Source of the DNA: Paenibacillus polymyxa
GTDB lineage: Bacteria > Bacillota > Bacilli > Paenibacillales > Paenibacillaceae
NCBI RefSeq assembly: GCF_018614975.1
Contig: NZ_JAGGNR010000008.1
Coordinates: forward strand, 248,001-312,000
Reading direction: 5' to 3'
Length of the DNA stretch: 64,000 bases
The notes under the pieces were generated by a model that had not been told where the DNA came from, searched no databases, and saw only the letters and a list, made by a program, of their open reading frames with translations. Below are positions 43,191 through 51,320 of this stretch, in pieces. Numbering within the stretch: position 1 is the stretch's first letter; each line of letters starts with the position of its first letter. The position numbers and the translations under genes are program-made.

Positions 43191-45155
43191 TTATTCGTAT
43201 CGTAAGGATTCCATCGGGTCCAGCTTCGCCGCTTTTGATGATGGCATCAAACCGGCTACGATACTAATCGCTGTACTTACCACGATACCAAAAAAGATAT
43301 AATATCCTGAGAGATTAATCAGTTTTGCTCCAAACGCATTGTCCAATAGAATATTTAACACATAACTAATGATCACTGCAAAGATTACCGCAATAATACC
43401 ACTAAATACGCCTAATAAGGCAGATTCGGAGAAGAATATTCGCTTGATATCTTTCTTTCTTGCTCCAATCGCCCGAAGAATGCCGATCTCCTTTGTCCGT
43501 TCCACGACACTAATATAGAGTACAACCAATATCATAATACCGGATACGATCAACGAAATGCCTGCAATACCCGCAAGTACAATGGAAGCCATACTTACGT
43601 ATGTCGTAATATTCTCCATGACCTTGGCCATCTGGGAGCCTGCGAAACCAGCGTCAACAGCAGCTTCATTGATATCATTTACATATTTCATATCGGTCGC
43701 GTAGGCGTTAACCTGAATCGGCCCGATTGTTATTCCTTTGTCTGTATACAATTGCTCCAACGTCTCTGATGAGATGTATCCCGGAGATTGTTGCATTGGA
43801 GATCGTGGATCTGCGGCTTCATAGATCCCTGAGATCGTTACTTCTTTCTCCAAAGTTACTGGTTTATTATTGCGATCCATCTCATTGATATATAGAAACA
43901 CAGACTTGCCGATCATCGATTCAGCTTGGTCATTTCCGCTTAATTGTTTCGCCGTATCGAGGGGTAACAGCATCTGATTTTCTGCCGGTAGAACACCCGT
44001 TGTCATCAACGCTGGATCAAAAGCGTCCGTTAACGTTGTTAACTGCGTGAGTCCCACACTTTGTTTTTCATTCACCATAGTGGATTGGCCTGTAATGGTG
44101 GTGATCGTCTCTACATGATCTACATTAGGGAAATTTCGGATCGTCTCGATATCAGCTTCGGTGAACGGTTCACCTGTCGCCATCAAGGCTTCCGGGCCTT
44201 GCATATCCTTAGCTTCTTCACTCGGCTTTGTTATATCCACGAGCAAAGGGTCCATACTTGAATTGATTTCGTCATTCATATACGTCGTTATACCATTCCC
44301 CAAGGAGAGCATCAGGAGTACACTTAATATACCTATAGATCCACCCATTGCTACCAGTACATTACGCTTGCCGTTGAGTTTCATATTTTTAAGTGCCATC
44401 TTGAATGAAGCAAGCAAGCTCAGGCTCCGGGAAGAATCCTGATGACTCTCGTAAACAGCCGTAGAAGGATCTTTCAGGTGAATATCATCACTAATGCGCC
44501 CCTCTTCAACCTTCACAATACGTGTACCCGAGTCAGCCACTTTCTGTGAGTGAGTTACGGCGATCACCAGCATTCCCTTTTTGGCTATACTGTCGAGCAG
44601 AGCGAGGATTTGATCTCCGTTTTCCTTATCCAGCGCACCTGTTGGTTCATCTGCCAGAATAATATCCGGATTGTTGGATAAAGCCCGTGCGATGGAAACC
44701 CGTTGCTTCTGACCCCCGGACAACTGGTTGGGACGTTTGTTCAGATGATCCTTCAGCCCGACCTCTGTTAATATATCAACGGCACGTTGGTTCCGATCCT
44801 TCTCATTCGTATCCGTCATTTGCATCGCAATCGTCACATTTTCGAGGACAGACAGATGCGGGATCAGATTGAAATTTTGAAAGACAAAGCCGATATTATT
44901 CTTCCGATAATCATCCATTTCCTTCTCCGTCATGGCACTTAAGTTCTTGCCACGAACAACGACGTCCCCTTCATAGTCGGAGTCCATCCCACCAATGATA
45001 TTCATCAGTGTCGACTTACCGCAGCCAGATTCACCAAGGATGGAGACAAATTCCCCTGTCTCAAAGCTCAGGTTCAGACCGTGGAGTACGGGAACTCTTT
45101 CTTTTCCATATAAGGTGTATGATTTTTTCACATTTTTAACTTCTAGTATTTTCAT
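43191..45155 (-). CDS. MacB-like ABC transporter, fused ATPase and permease
   Basis: This is a 654-residue fusion. Residues 1 to about 230 are an ATPase with Walker A GESGCGKST at 41-49, signature LSGGQKQR near 143, Walker B and DEPTGALDKENG. A linker leads to a MacB-type permease with TM1 near 268-290 (NVLVAMGGSIGILSVLLMLS), an extracellular core domain (about 290-525) and three C-terminal helices with the FtsX signature VVERTKEIGILRAIGARKKD. Such half-transporters form homodimers that expel peptides or respond to envelope stress. It heads an operon with a response regulator and a kinase. Confidence 0.92.
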   Translation of the reverse strand: MKILEVKNVKKSYTLYGKERVPVLHGLNLSFETGEFVSILGESGCGKSTLMNIIGGMDSDYEGDVVVRGKNLSAMTEKEMDDYRKNNIGFVFQNFNLIPHLSVLENVTIAMQMTDTNEKDRNQRAVDILTEVGLKDHLNKRPNQLSGGQKQRVSIARALSNNPDIILADEPTGALDKENGDQILALLDSIAKKGMLVIAVTHSQKVADSGTRIVKVEEGRISDDIHLKDPSTAVYESHQDSSRSLSLLASFKMALKNMKLNGKRNVLVAMGGSIGILSVLLMLSLGNGITTYMNDEINSSMDPLLVDITKPSEEAKDMQGPEALMATGEPFTEADIETIRNFPNVDHVETITTITGQSTMVNEKQSVGLTQLTTLTDAFDPALMTTGVLPAENQMLLPLDTAKQLSGNDQAESMIGKSVFLYINEMDRNNKPVTLEKEVTISGIYEAADPRSPMQQSPGYISSETLEQLYTDKGITIGPIQVNAYATDMKYVNDINEAAVDAGFAGSQMAKVMENITTYVSMASIVLAGIAGISLIVSGIMILVVLYISVVERTKEIGILRAIGARKKDIKRIFFSESALLGVFSGIIAVIFAVIISYVLNILLDNAFGAKLINLSGYYIFFGIVVSTAISIVAGLMPSSKAAKLDPMESLRYE

Positions 45156-45274
45156 ATGGATCTCTTCCTCTCCTGATCATGCACGATATCTATCTATTTG
45201 ATGTTTCATATCGTAACAAATCATTGTGAACTGATAATGAACTGGGCAATTGGTATCTGCCTGTACAAAAAAAA

Positions 45275-45323
45275 GGCATGTGTGCTTGCTTGAAGTCAAT
45301 CTTGTCCAGTAAGCGCACGTGCC
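45275..45323. terminator. Second hairpin downstream of the amidohydrolase gene
   Basis: GGCATGTGTGCTT pairs with AAGCGCACGTGCC, with two mismatches around a 23-nt loop. A-runs and T-runs flank it. It may act as a back-up terminator between the amidohydrolase and the ABC operon. Confidence 0.55.
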
Positions 45324-45327
45324 AAAA

Positions 45328-45357
45328 AAACGCCATGAAATCCGTATTCATGGCGTT
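45328..45357 (-). terminator. Terminator of the amidohydrolase gene
   Basis: AAACGCCATGA pairs with TCATGGCGTTT around a short loop, with seven T residues following on the minus strand. Confidence 0.9.
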
Positions 45358-45368
45358 TCTTCATTTAT

Positions 45369-46661
45369 TCAGATTCCTTCAACAATACGCTTCGCCCTAA
45401 CCTTCACCTCACGGTAAAGTTCATCCTCATCAATCGTGAGCAGCTTTCTGCCTCTCATGAGGATCTGACCATTCACGATTGTGGTGTCCACGTCCGCCCC
45501 ATTTACGCTGTAAGCCAGTAACGATTCTACCTCATGCACCGGTTGAAGATGTGGTTTCGCCAGATCAATCAGGATCAGATCAGCTTTGTGCCCCGCCTCA
45601 AGGATACCCACTTCATCCTGTAGACCCAGCAGACTAGCACTTCCGCGTGTAGCCATGCTTAGTACGTCCTTGGCTGGCAAGCGCGTGGGATCACCATAGT
45701 CCAGCTTTTGCAGCCAGGTCGCGGCTTTGATCTCCTCGAACATATCCACGGTTGTGGCACTTCCCGCTCCATCCGTTCCGATTCCAACGTTAATTCCCTG
45801 GGCCAACATCTCGGTAATTGGAGCAATTCCACACCCAAGCTTCAGATTGCTGACCGGATTGTGTGCTACACCGCCTCGCATGCCCTTCAATCTACCGATG
45901 TCCCTGCGATTGAGATGCACACCATGTGCAAGCAACACATGTGCCTGTTCGAACATCCCCGCCTCTTCCAAATACTCCGTCGGTGTCATGCCATAACGTT
46001 CACGAATCTTCACGACTTCTTCCTTGGTCTCAGCCAGATGGATATGCAGCGGGATCTCCTCCGTGACAGCCATGGCAATGACTTCACGGAGCGGCTCCAT
46101 GGGACAAGTGTAGGGGGAGTGGGGCCCATACATGGTTGTTATCCGTCCATCGGCCGCTCCAGACCAGCGCTGTACAAGATCGACCGCCTCTTGCAACCTG
46201 CGTCCCCCATCATCCTCCATGAATACCATCCCACGTGTAAGCGATGCCCGCATACCTGTTTGCTTAACCGCTTCTGCAATCTCGTTCATATGAATATACA
46301 TATCCGCAAAAGCAGTGGTACCCGAACGAATCATCTCTGCGATGGACAACTTGGCACCCCAATAGATGTCTTCCGGGTTCATCCGCGCTTCGGCAGGTAA
46401 CATTTTGCGTTCGAGCCAGTCCATCAGCTTCAGATCATCCGAGAATCCCCGGAGCAGGCTCATTGGTGTATGTTGGTGTGCATTGATGAGGCCCGGCATG
46501 GCAACCTTATTGCGTCCATCAATAATCTCATCTTGGGGTTGAGGCAGAATGTGATCAGCAATCTGCGTAATTCGATCTCCCTCAACACGAATATCCCCCA
46601 TAAAGGGGGCATCGGCATCTTTCATCGTTAGGATTGTAGCTTGCTGAATCAGTATACTCAT
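45369..46661 (-). CDS. mtaD: MtaD/SsnA-like amidohydrolase (5-methylthioadenosine/S-adenosylhomocysteine deaminase)
   Basis: This is a 430-residue amidohydrolase that hydrolytically deaminates adenosine-type nucleosides such as SAH or MTA. Metal ligands are in MPGLINAHQHTPMSLLRG near 55-72, His in PLHIHLAETKEE, His in LLAHGVHL, and Asp in GIGTDGAGSATTVDM. The Glu in the AETKEE segment and the MYGPHSPYTCP motif are typical of the subgroup. I chose ATG 46661; a GTG at 46670 in frame lies too close to GAGGAG. The exact substrate is inferred from family resemblance. Confidence 0.88.
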   Translation of the reverse strand: MSILIQQATILTMKDADAPFMGDIRVEGDRITQIADHILPQPQDEIIDGRNKVAMPGLINAHQHTPMSLLRGFSDDLKLMDWLERKMLPAEARMNPEDIYWGAKLSIAEMIRSGTTAFADMYIHMNEIAEAVKQTGMRASLTRGMVFMEDDGGRRLQEAVDLVQRWSGAADGRITTMYGPHSPYTCPMEPLREVIAMAVTEEIPLHIHLAETKEEVVKIRERYGMTPTEYLEEAGMFEQAHVLLAHGVHLNRRDIGRLKGMRGGVAHNPVSNLKLGCGIAPITEMLAQGINVGIGTDGAGSATTVDMFEEIKAATWLQKLDYGDPTRLPAKDVLSMATRGSASLLGLQDEVGILEAGHKADLILIDLAKPHLQPVHEVESLLAYSVNGADVDTTIVNGQILMRGRKLLTIDEDELYREVKVRAKRIVEGI

Positions 46662-46739
46662 TACATTCACGGCTCCTCTGAATTGGTTATGGTTCCTTCC
46701 ATATCCGAGGGTAAGCCTTCACGTAACGGCAAGGTCAAG

Positions 46740-47033
46740 TCATTTTAATTTTTGAATCGTCATCTTTCTGAAACTTTGTATAAAAGGTTTGGGGTCGATT
46801 TCGACCATGTATGGATACACGCCTGTACTTGTGTGCAGATAGAAAAATCCACCTTCGTCGCCCATTCGTCGAAATGACATGTCAAATACTTCCGTAATGT
46901 TAAACTCGCGGTATTTGGTCACGATTTTATCTGAATACAGAATCATGGAGCGGGCATTTATCTCAATCTCTTGGGCGAGACCCGTCACTTCTCTCTGTAC
47001 TTTGTAATAAGGTAATACAGCAACGCAGTTCAT
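46740..47033 (-). CDS. Hypothetical protein, possible PH-like domain
   Basis: This is a 97-residue soluble protein behind a strong GGAGGGAGATC ribosome-binding site (ATG 47033). It is rich in beta-prone residues: EINARSMILYSDKIVTKYRE, FNITEVFDMSFRRMGDEGGF, FYLHTSTGVYPYMVEIDP, and a C-terminal helix FIQSFRKM. The pattern of strands ending in a helix resembles small PH-like domains of Bacillales, but I do not recognise the family with certainty. It lies between the amidohydrolase and saccharopine dehydrogenase-like genes. Confidence 0.75.
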   Translation of the reverse strand: MNCVAVLPYYKVQREVTGLAQEIEINARSMILYSDKIVTKYREFNITEVFDMSFRRMGDEGGFFYLHTSTGVYPYMVEIDPKPFIQSFRKMTIQKLK

Positions 47034-47107
47034 GATCTCCCTCCATTCATGCCATGATTATTGTTCCATCATAGCAGATCGGAGGGTCCCAGCAAAAGAA
47101 GATGAAA

Positions 47108-48205
47108 CTAGGTGATCTTGGTCGTCACCTTTAGTGGCGTATGAAGTGCATCCTGAATGTCCTGCAGAGAGAGACACTGTTCAATATGAAATACACCATG
47201 TGGCAACTCTGTTTTATATACGCGTTCCGCCACGGCTGCTGCCACGGCCGCTGTCACATCTGCTTCCTTATCGCCAACGAGCAGTTGTTCAACGCGGACT
47301 TGTTCACCATTTTCCCACCCTACGGCATCGACCTTGACTGCATACATCGGCTCGCCTCCGGGAATAAGCCCAAAGGCCTTAACCGTTCCACTCCGAATAG
47401 ACGGGATACGCAGCAACGAAAACAACCCTGCACGTTTGGAGATTGCCATGGATTTTGTGATCCAGCGGGAGTCCAGACAGAGTCTGGTAGATACGGTTGG
47501 AATACGTAACGTCCGAGCAACCACGTGCTGATCCGAAAAGTTAAATCGGTAGGCCTTCCGCTGCCCTAGTTTTGCTCCAAAATCAATTAATTGGCCATCT
47601 CCGAAACTCTGTACCTCAGCAGGTTTGCCTTTTTGCATCACTTGGTAGGTGGCATTCATCTGATCAACGGTCCACTCCACGGCAGCTTTCCCGTGCTTCT
47701 CGCCAAGTCCCAGCATCACGGTAATATCTGCTTCCTCCACCTGATCCATATGCATGGTCGCTTCGCGTACAAGCAAGTTCGTTACTCCCGGTGATAGTCC
47801 AACGCTGAGGATCGCGGTCGATTGGGAGCGTTGCATTTTGGTGTGCAGTTGTTCAACCTGAGCGAGAAAATCATATTTTGCAGAAATATCAATATAGTCG
47901 GCTCCGGCTTGTGCGCAGGCTTCAACAAACCGGGTATGGCTCTGGTCCACACACATGATGACCAGCTTCACAGGTCTTAACATGGAGGGCTCTACGGGTC
48001 GTGTTACATCCAGTTGAAGTGGTAGCACAGCACCACCTGTAGACCTGCTGAATTCTTCCGCACGGTTCATGCGTGTACCCGCAGCCCATACTTTACCCGG
48101 GAACAATTTCCCCAGTTGAGTACATATCATCTGCCCCACTTGACCATAACCGCCCACCACCCAGATCTGATCTTTCATAGGCTTCACGTTAGTTTCGAAT
48201 TGCAT
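47108..48205 (-). CDS. Saccharopine dehydrogenase-like NAD(P)-binding protein
   Basis: This is a 365-residue protein with an N-terminal Rossmann fold (IWVVGGYGQVGQMICTQLG near residues 13-31) of the Sacchrp_dh_NADP family, followed by QAGADYIDISAKYDFLAQVE and ILSVGLSPGVTNLLVREA. The second half, with strands around PSIRSGTVKAFGLIPGGEPM, matches the substrate domain of trans-acting enoyl reductase/saccharopine dehydrogenase-like proteins. The reaction is unknown. It overlaps the upstream methyltransferase by 17 bases, so the two are translationally coupled and probably act on one substrate. Confidence 0.83.
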   Translation of the reverse strand: MQFETNVKPMKDQIWVVGGYGQVGQMICTQLGKLFPGKVWAAGTRMNRAEEFSRSTGGAVLPLQLDVTRPVEPSMLRPVKLVIMCVDQSHTRFVEACAQAGADYIDISAKYDFLAQVEQLHTKMQRSQSTAILSVGLSPGVTNLLVREATMHMDQVEEADITVMLGLGEKHGKAAVEWTVDQMNATYQVMQKGKPAEVQSFGDGQLIDFGAKLGQRKAYRFNFSDQHVVARTLRIPTVSTRLCLDSRWITKSMAISKRAGLFSLLRIPSIRSGTVKAFGLIPGGEPMYAVKVDAVGWENGEQVRVEQLLVGDKEADVTAAVAAAVAERVYKTELPHGVFHIEQCLSLQDIQDALHTPLKVTTKIT

Positions 48206-48896
48206 AATACCCCTCCACCCAGAACGCCCCGAAGTAACGTGTAATATGTGAGAAGCCGCATTCGGTCAGTAGCTGAGTCATCTCTTCAGAGCATATGGGA
48301 TCGGATTCACGGCCCAGGGAAGCAGCAAAGCGCTCCCACTCTTCAGGAAGGACACCCACACTCAACATGTGATCCTTCCAAGCTTGCATCATGATTGGAT
48401 ATGCAGGTGAACGAAGATCAGCATTTACAGCCGCAATGATCAGTGGTGCACCCGGTTTAAGTCTCGCTGCGAGGCTGGTAAGAAACGTTCTCTTAGCCTC
48501 CATCCCCTGAAGGAAATGTAACATGAGCATGCTTGTCGCCCCATCATATACAATATCCTCCGGCAATTCTTCAACCGTGACAGGTTGCAGCTTCACTCTG
48601 GAACCGATGCTTGCTTCCGCGACTCGTTTCTCAGCGAGTTGCAGCATGGGCTGTGAAGGATCTACTCCAGTCAATGTCCAACCGGCATGACGTGATCCGA
48701 GCAGAGCAATCTCTTTTCCCCCTCCCGCTCCGGCAACAAGGATATGAATATCGTTGTTATTCGCAAAAGATGCTGCAAGCAGCCGTTCCATTAGATTATG
48801 CATATGAGAATAACCCGGAATTTTCAGGGCTATCGATTGTTCGTAACGATGAACATCTGCTGTTTCCCAGCTCATCGGTGATGGATTGTGATTCAT
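48189..48896 (-). CDS. Class I SAM-dependent methyltransferase
   Basis: This methyltransferase of about 235 residues has motif I HILVAGAGGGKEIALLG near residues 51-67, motif II Asp in LTGVDPSQPMLQLAEKRV near 74-92, and motif IV DGATSMLMLHFLQGM. The acceptor is unknown. ATG 48896 and GTG 48902 are both possible, with AGGAG upstream; I took the ATG. It is the first gene of a two-gene operon with the saccharopine dehydrogenase-like protein and is divergent from a LuxR-type regulator. Confidence 0.85.
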   Translation of the reverse strand: MNHNPSPMSWETADVHRYEQSIALKIPGYSHMHNLMERLLAASFANNNDIHILVAGAGGGKEIALLGSRHAGWTLTGVDPSQPMLQLAEKRVAEASIGSRVKLQPVTVEELPEDIVYDGATSMLMLHFLQGMEAKRTFLTSLAARLKPGAPLIIAAVNADLRSPAYPIMMQAWKDHMLSVGVLPEEWERFAASLGRESDPICSEEMTQLLTECGFSHITRYFGAFWVEGYYAIRN

Positions 48897-48929
48897 GGAC
48901 ACCGCACTCCTCTTGAATTGAAGTTAGAC

Positions 48930-48958
48930 TTGACTCGTTGTTCGTCTAATTTCATTAT
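48930..48958 (+). promoter_or_regulatory. Promoter of the LuxR-type regulator
   Basis: TTGACT (48930-48935) and CATTAT (48953-48958) are exactly 17 bases apart. It places transcription start near 48965, after the far-upstream ATG of the longest frame, and so supports the downstream TTG start. Confidence 0.7.
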
Positions 48959-49025
48959 AGAAGAATACGGCGAGCCTACAATCCCAGAACATTGGGATAT
49001 GCGCACAGAGAGAGGAGTAATCTTG

Positions 49026-50135
49026 TTGACATCACGTATTGATCGGAGCCACAGACTTATCACTTCTCTTGAAAAAGGAACCTGGACCTCACGTACCTAT
49101 CGGGAAGCGGTTCTCAAGCAGATCCATACGGTTGTACCTTACGACGCATACTGTTTCACTACCGTTGATCCGCTGACTCTTCTTTCCACAGGAGCTGTGA
49201 CAGAAGATGGCATTGAGGCCATTCATGATCGGTTATTCATTAATGAATACATGGAAGAAGATATACATAAATACGCTGAATTAATTCGCAGCGGTGAGCA
49301 TACAGCTACACTTCATACGTCCATGAACTCACAGCTTGAACAAAGCCCACGTTATATCAACATTCTTCAGCCAGCGGGGTTCGGTGATGAACTGCGTGCT
49401 GTATTGGTTAGTGGAGACGCTTGCTGGGGATATCTGACCCTATATCGTAAGACAGAAAGTGCTGTCTTTACAGAGGAGGAGCGGTTGTTGATTCAGTCCT
49501 GGACCGCTTCTATTGCATCGATGCTACGGTCCACGAGTCTGACACTTATGGATGAGATCACGAGTGGAAGTCCCGAGGAACCCGGAATTTTGATCACCTC
49601 GGATACTTTCCAGCTCTTATCCCTGAACGCCCCGGCTCAATATTGGCTGTCCCAATTACGTATGCTGGAACATGTAGGGCCGGATGTTCTGCCCCGTCCG
49701 GTACGTGCAGTCAGTTCCCATTTACAGCGAAAAATTCGGGCAGAATTGGCTCACGATACTCAGATCGCTCCGGGCTCACCCTCCAAAGTTTGCATCCAAC
49801 TTCCGGATGGGCGTTACCTCATACTTCATGCCAGTCTCATGCAACAGCTTACAGGACCAGATCAGATTGCTATCCGTTTGGAGCAGGCGATGCCGCAGGA
49901 TCTGCTGCCCTTGCTCGCCGAGAGCCACGGATTAACCAGTCGAGAACGAGAACTGCTCGGATATGTGCTCCGCAGCTATTCGTCCAAGGAAATTGCTGCT
50001 GCGATGCATATTTCTGTCTACACCGTTCAGGATCACTTAAAATCCATTTTCGCCAAAACCAAGGTATCCTCGCGTCGCGAGCTCATCTGGTATTTCGTTT
50101 CCCGTTTCCAGCTGTCGGATGAGCCTGCCATATAA
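49026..50135 (+). CDS. LuxR family transcriptional regulator
   Basis: This regulator of about 369 residues has a C-terminal GerE-type helix-turn-helix (LTSRERELLGYVLRSYSSKE, IAAAMHISVYTVQDHLKSIF, KTKVSSRRELI) after residue 300. The N-terminal part is GAF-like: TSLEKGTWTSRTYREAVLKQ, YDAYCFTTVDPLTLLSTGAV, and AVFTEEERLLIQSWTASIAS. It has no receiver domain, so it is probably activated by a small ligand. The start is TTG 49026 (or TTG 49023), with GAGAGGAG upstream and the promoter at 48930-48958. It probably controls the divergent methyltransferase operon. Confidence 0.88.
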   Translation: MTSRIDRSHRLITSLEKGTWTSRTYREAVLKQIHTVVPYDAYCFTTVDPLTLLSTGAVTEDGIEAIHDRLFINEYMEEDIHKYAELIRSGEHTATLHTSMNSQLEQSPRYINILQPAGFGDELRAVLVSGDACWGYLTLYRKTESAVFTEEERLLIQSWTASIASMLRSTSLTLMDEITSGSPEEPGILITSDTFQLLSLNAPAQYWLSQLRMLEHVGPDVLPRPVRAVSSHLQRKIRAELAHDTQIAPGSPSKVCIQLPDGRYLILHASLMQQLTGPDQIAIRLEQAMPQDLLPLLAESHGLTSRERELLGYVLRSYSSKEIAAAMHISVYTVQDHLKSIFAKTKVSSRRELIWYFVSRFQLSDEPAI

Positions 50136-50190
50136 ATCCTGATGTAATCTCCAGATAATCAACTTGACTATCAAATAATGAGTAAAAATC

Positions 50191-50229
50191 AAAAGATGCC
50201 AATAGGATATCCTCGTAATGGCATCTTTT
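50191..50229. terminator. Terminator after the LuxR-type gene
   Basis: AAAAGATGCCA pairs perfectly with TGGCATCTTTT. The loop contains the small palindrome AGGATATCCT. A/T flanks make it bidirectional. Confidence 0.85.
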
Positions 50230-50367
50230 CTTGATCAAGAAACATAGCGGTAATACAGGGTGACTTCGATCTTTGAACTTTTGATATCGTGCATTCTGCT
50301 TCAAAACGCAACGCCCAGTCCTGCAACCCGTTTCCCACAAAATATTCAGACCATATCATTGATTGTG

Positions 50368-50665
50368 TTATTTAGCTTTTGCTAGCAAATAAAGAAAATA
50401 TGGAACACTTATAACTGTAATGACGATTCCTGTCGGCACATCTCCTACGAGGCTAACCGTGCGCGTAATCGTGTCAGCCAACACCACGACTAGTCCCCCG
50501 GCCAAGCTGGCAGCCGGAATGAGCAATTTGTGATCGGGACCGACCAGTTTTCTCGCCATATGCGGAGCGATTACCAACGAAAAAGAAGCTCCCTCCCACG
50601 GCCACACTTCCAGAGGATAATGCAACAGCAGTGATTGACAACCCCAAGAACTGCCGTTTCACGGA
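50368..50665 (-). pseudogene. FecCD-type siderophore ABC permease, C-terminal fragment with frameshift
   Basis: Two frames together give the last 110 or so residues of a BtuC/FecCD iron-siderophore permease. The first frame reads KRQFLGLSITAVALSSGSVA and VGGSFFFVG; after a two-base loss near 50575 the other reads IAPHMARKLVGPDHKLLIPA, SLAGGLVVVLADTITRTV and VPTGIVITVISVPYFLYLL. About 220 N-terminal residues are absent. The fragment starts where the truncated AraC-type gene ends (about 50665), so one deletion joined the two genes. Confidence 0.85.
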
Positions 50666-51036
50666 AACACCTTTACTTGCTCCAGTAATTGCTGCAGATG
50701 TTTCTTGAAAAAGAGAGGTGATTCTGCTCTATAAAACACCATAAAGGTCTTCACAATCTCCTCTTTAGGCGTAATACTGAGCAGGCTCCCCTTCCCGCCG
50801 TGAACTAAACCAAAGCGTTCCATTGCATATGTGGTTTCATTCAGTTGGATTTGCGCTTCTCCCCCATATGCATAGATAAACATGCTACTAGGCATTTTAT
50901 ATTGCTCCAGCGGGTATTGTGACGCTACATTCTGAAAGCGTACATCTATTAATGTAATGATCGAGCGTGTCCAGATACGGGCCATCATATCAATCATCTC
51001 CGGCGTAAATCCTTGTCTTGCTTCTTCCTCTTGCAT
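50659..51036 (-). pseudogene. AraC-type regulator (Btr-like), N-terminal sensor fragment
   Basis: A 125-residue frame starts at 51036 and encodes only the cupin-like sensor part of an AraC regulator: IITLIDVRFQNVASQYPLEQ, MPSSMFIYAYGGEAQIQLNE and FGLVHGGKGSLLSITPKEEI. The helix-turn-helix region is missing. The frame ends just after the join with the permease fragment. In Bacillus, Btr-type regulators pair this sensor with a siderophore-binding domain and control a neighbouring FecCD importer. The Fur box upstream and permease piece downstream fit that origin. Confidence 0.75.
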
Positions 51037-51087
51037 CTACCCGCGCTCCTCGTTTCACTTTTTCCAATGTATACATCACTCATTAAT

Positions 51088-51108
51088 TGATATTGATTAT
51101 CAATATCA
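51088..51108. promoter_or_regulatory. Fur box
   Basis: TGATATTGATTATCA matches the Fur 7-1-7 consensus TGATAATNATTATCA at all but one position and extends to a 21-bp near-perfect palindrome. It lies about 52 bases before the start of the AraC-type fragment, in promoter position. Confidence 0.85.
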
Positions 51109-51220
51109 CATTCCATCAGGTAAGTATATCATCTTTAAGTGATATTGGGGAACAAGCAGTGGACGTTATGCTGTTTATCCGCCTTTCGTAAAAACTAAAA
51201 AGGAACACCTGAGAGTACAA

Positions 51221-51253
51221 AAAGAAGCCTGATCCATATGGACCAGGCTTCTT
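51221..51253. terminator. Terminator of the yidC gene
   Basis: AAAGAAGCCTG pairs with CAGGCTTCTT around a 12-nt loop containing CCATATGG. On the minus strand TTTT follows. Confidence 0.9.
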
Positions 51254-51320
51254 CATTATGTTTGTGTTCAACAAGTTTACGTAGTCACCATATTTCCCTT
51301 GTCACCTGCGACCAAATTTA

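Noticed and set aside
45708..46400. A 230-codon plus-strand frame opposite the amidohydrolase
   Set aside because: All metal-binding motifs are on the minus strand; the plus-strand product is Cys/His-rich and unrelated to any family I know.
50083..50340. An 85-codon minus-strand frame downstream of the LuxR-type gene
   Set aside because: It crosses the terminator hairpin, lacks a Shine-Dalgarno and overlaps the end of the LuxR gene. A piece of it might be further debris of the siderophore locus but I cannot identify it.
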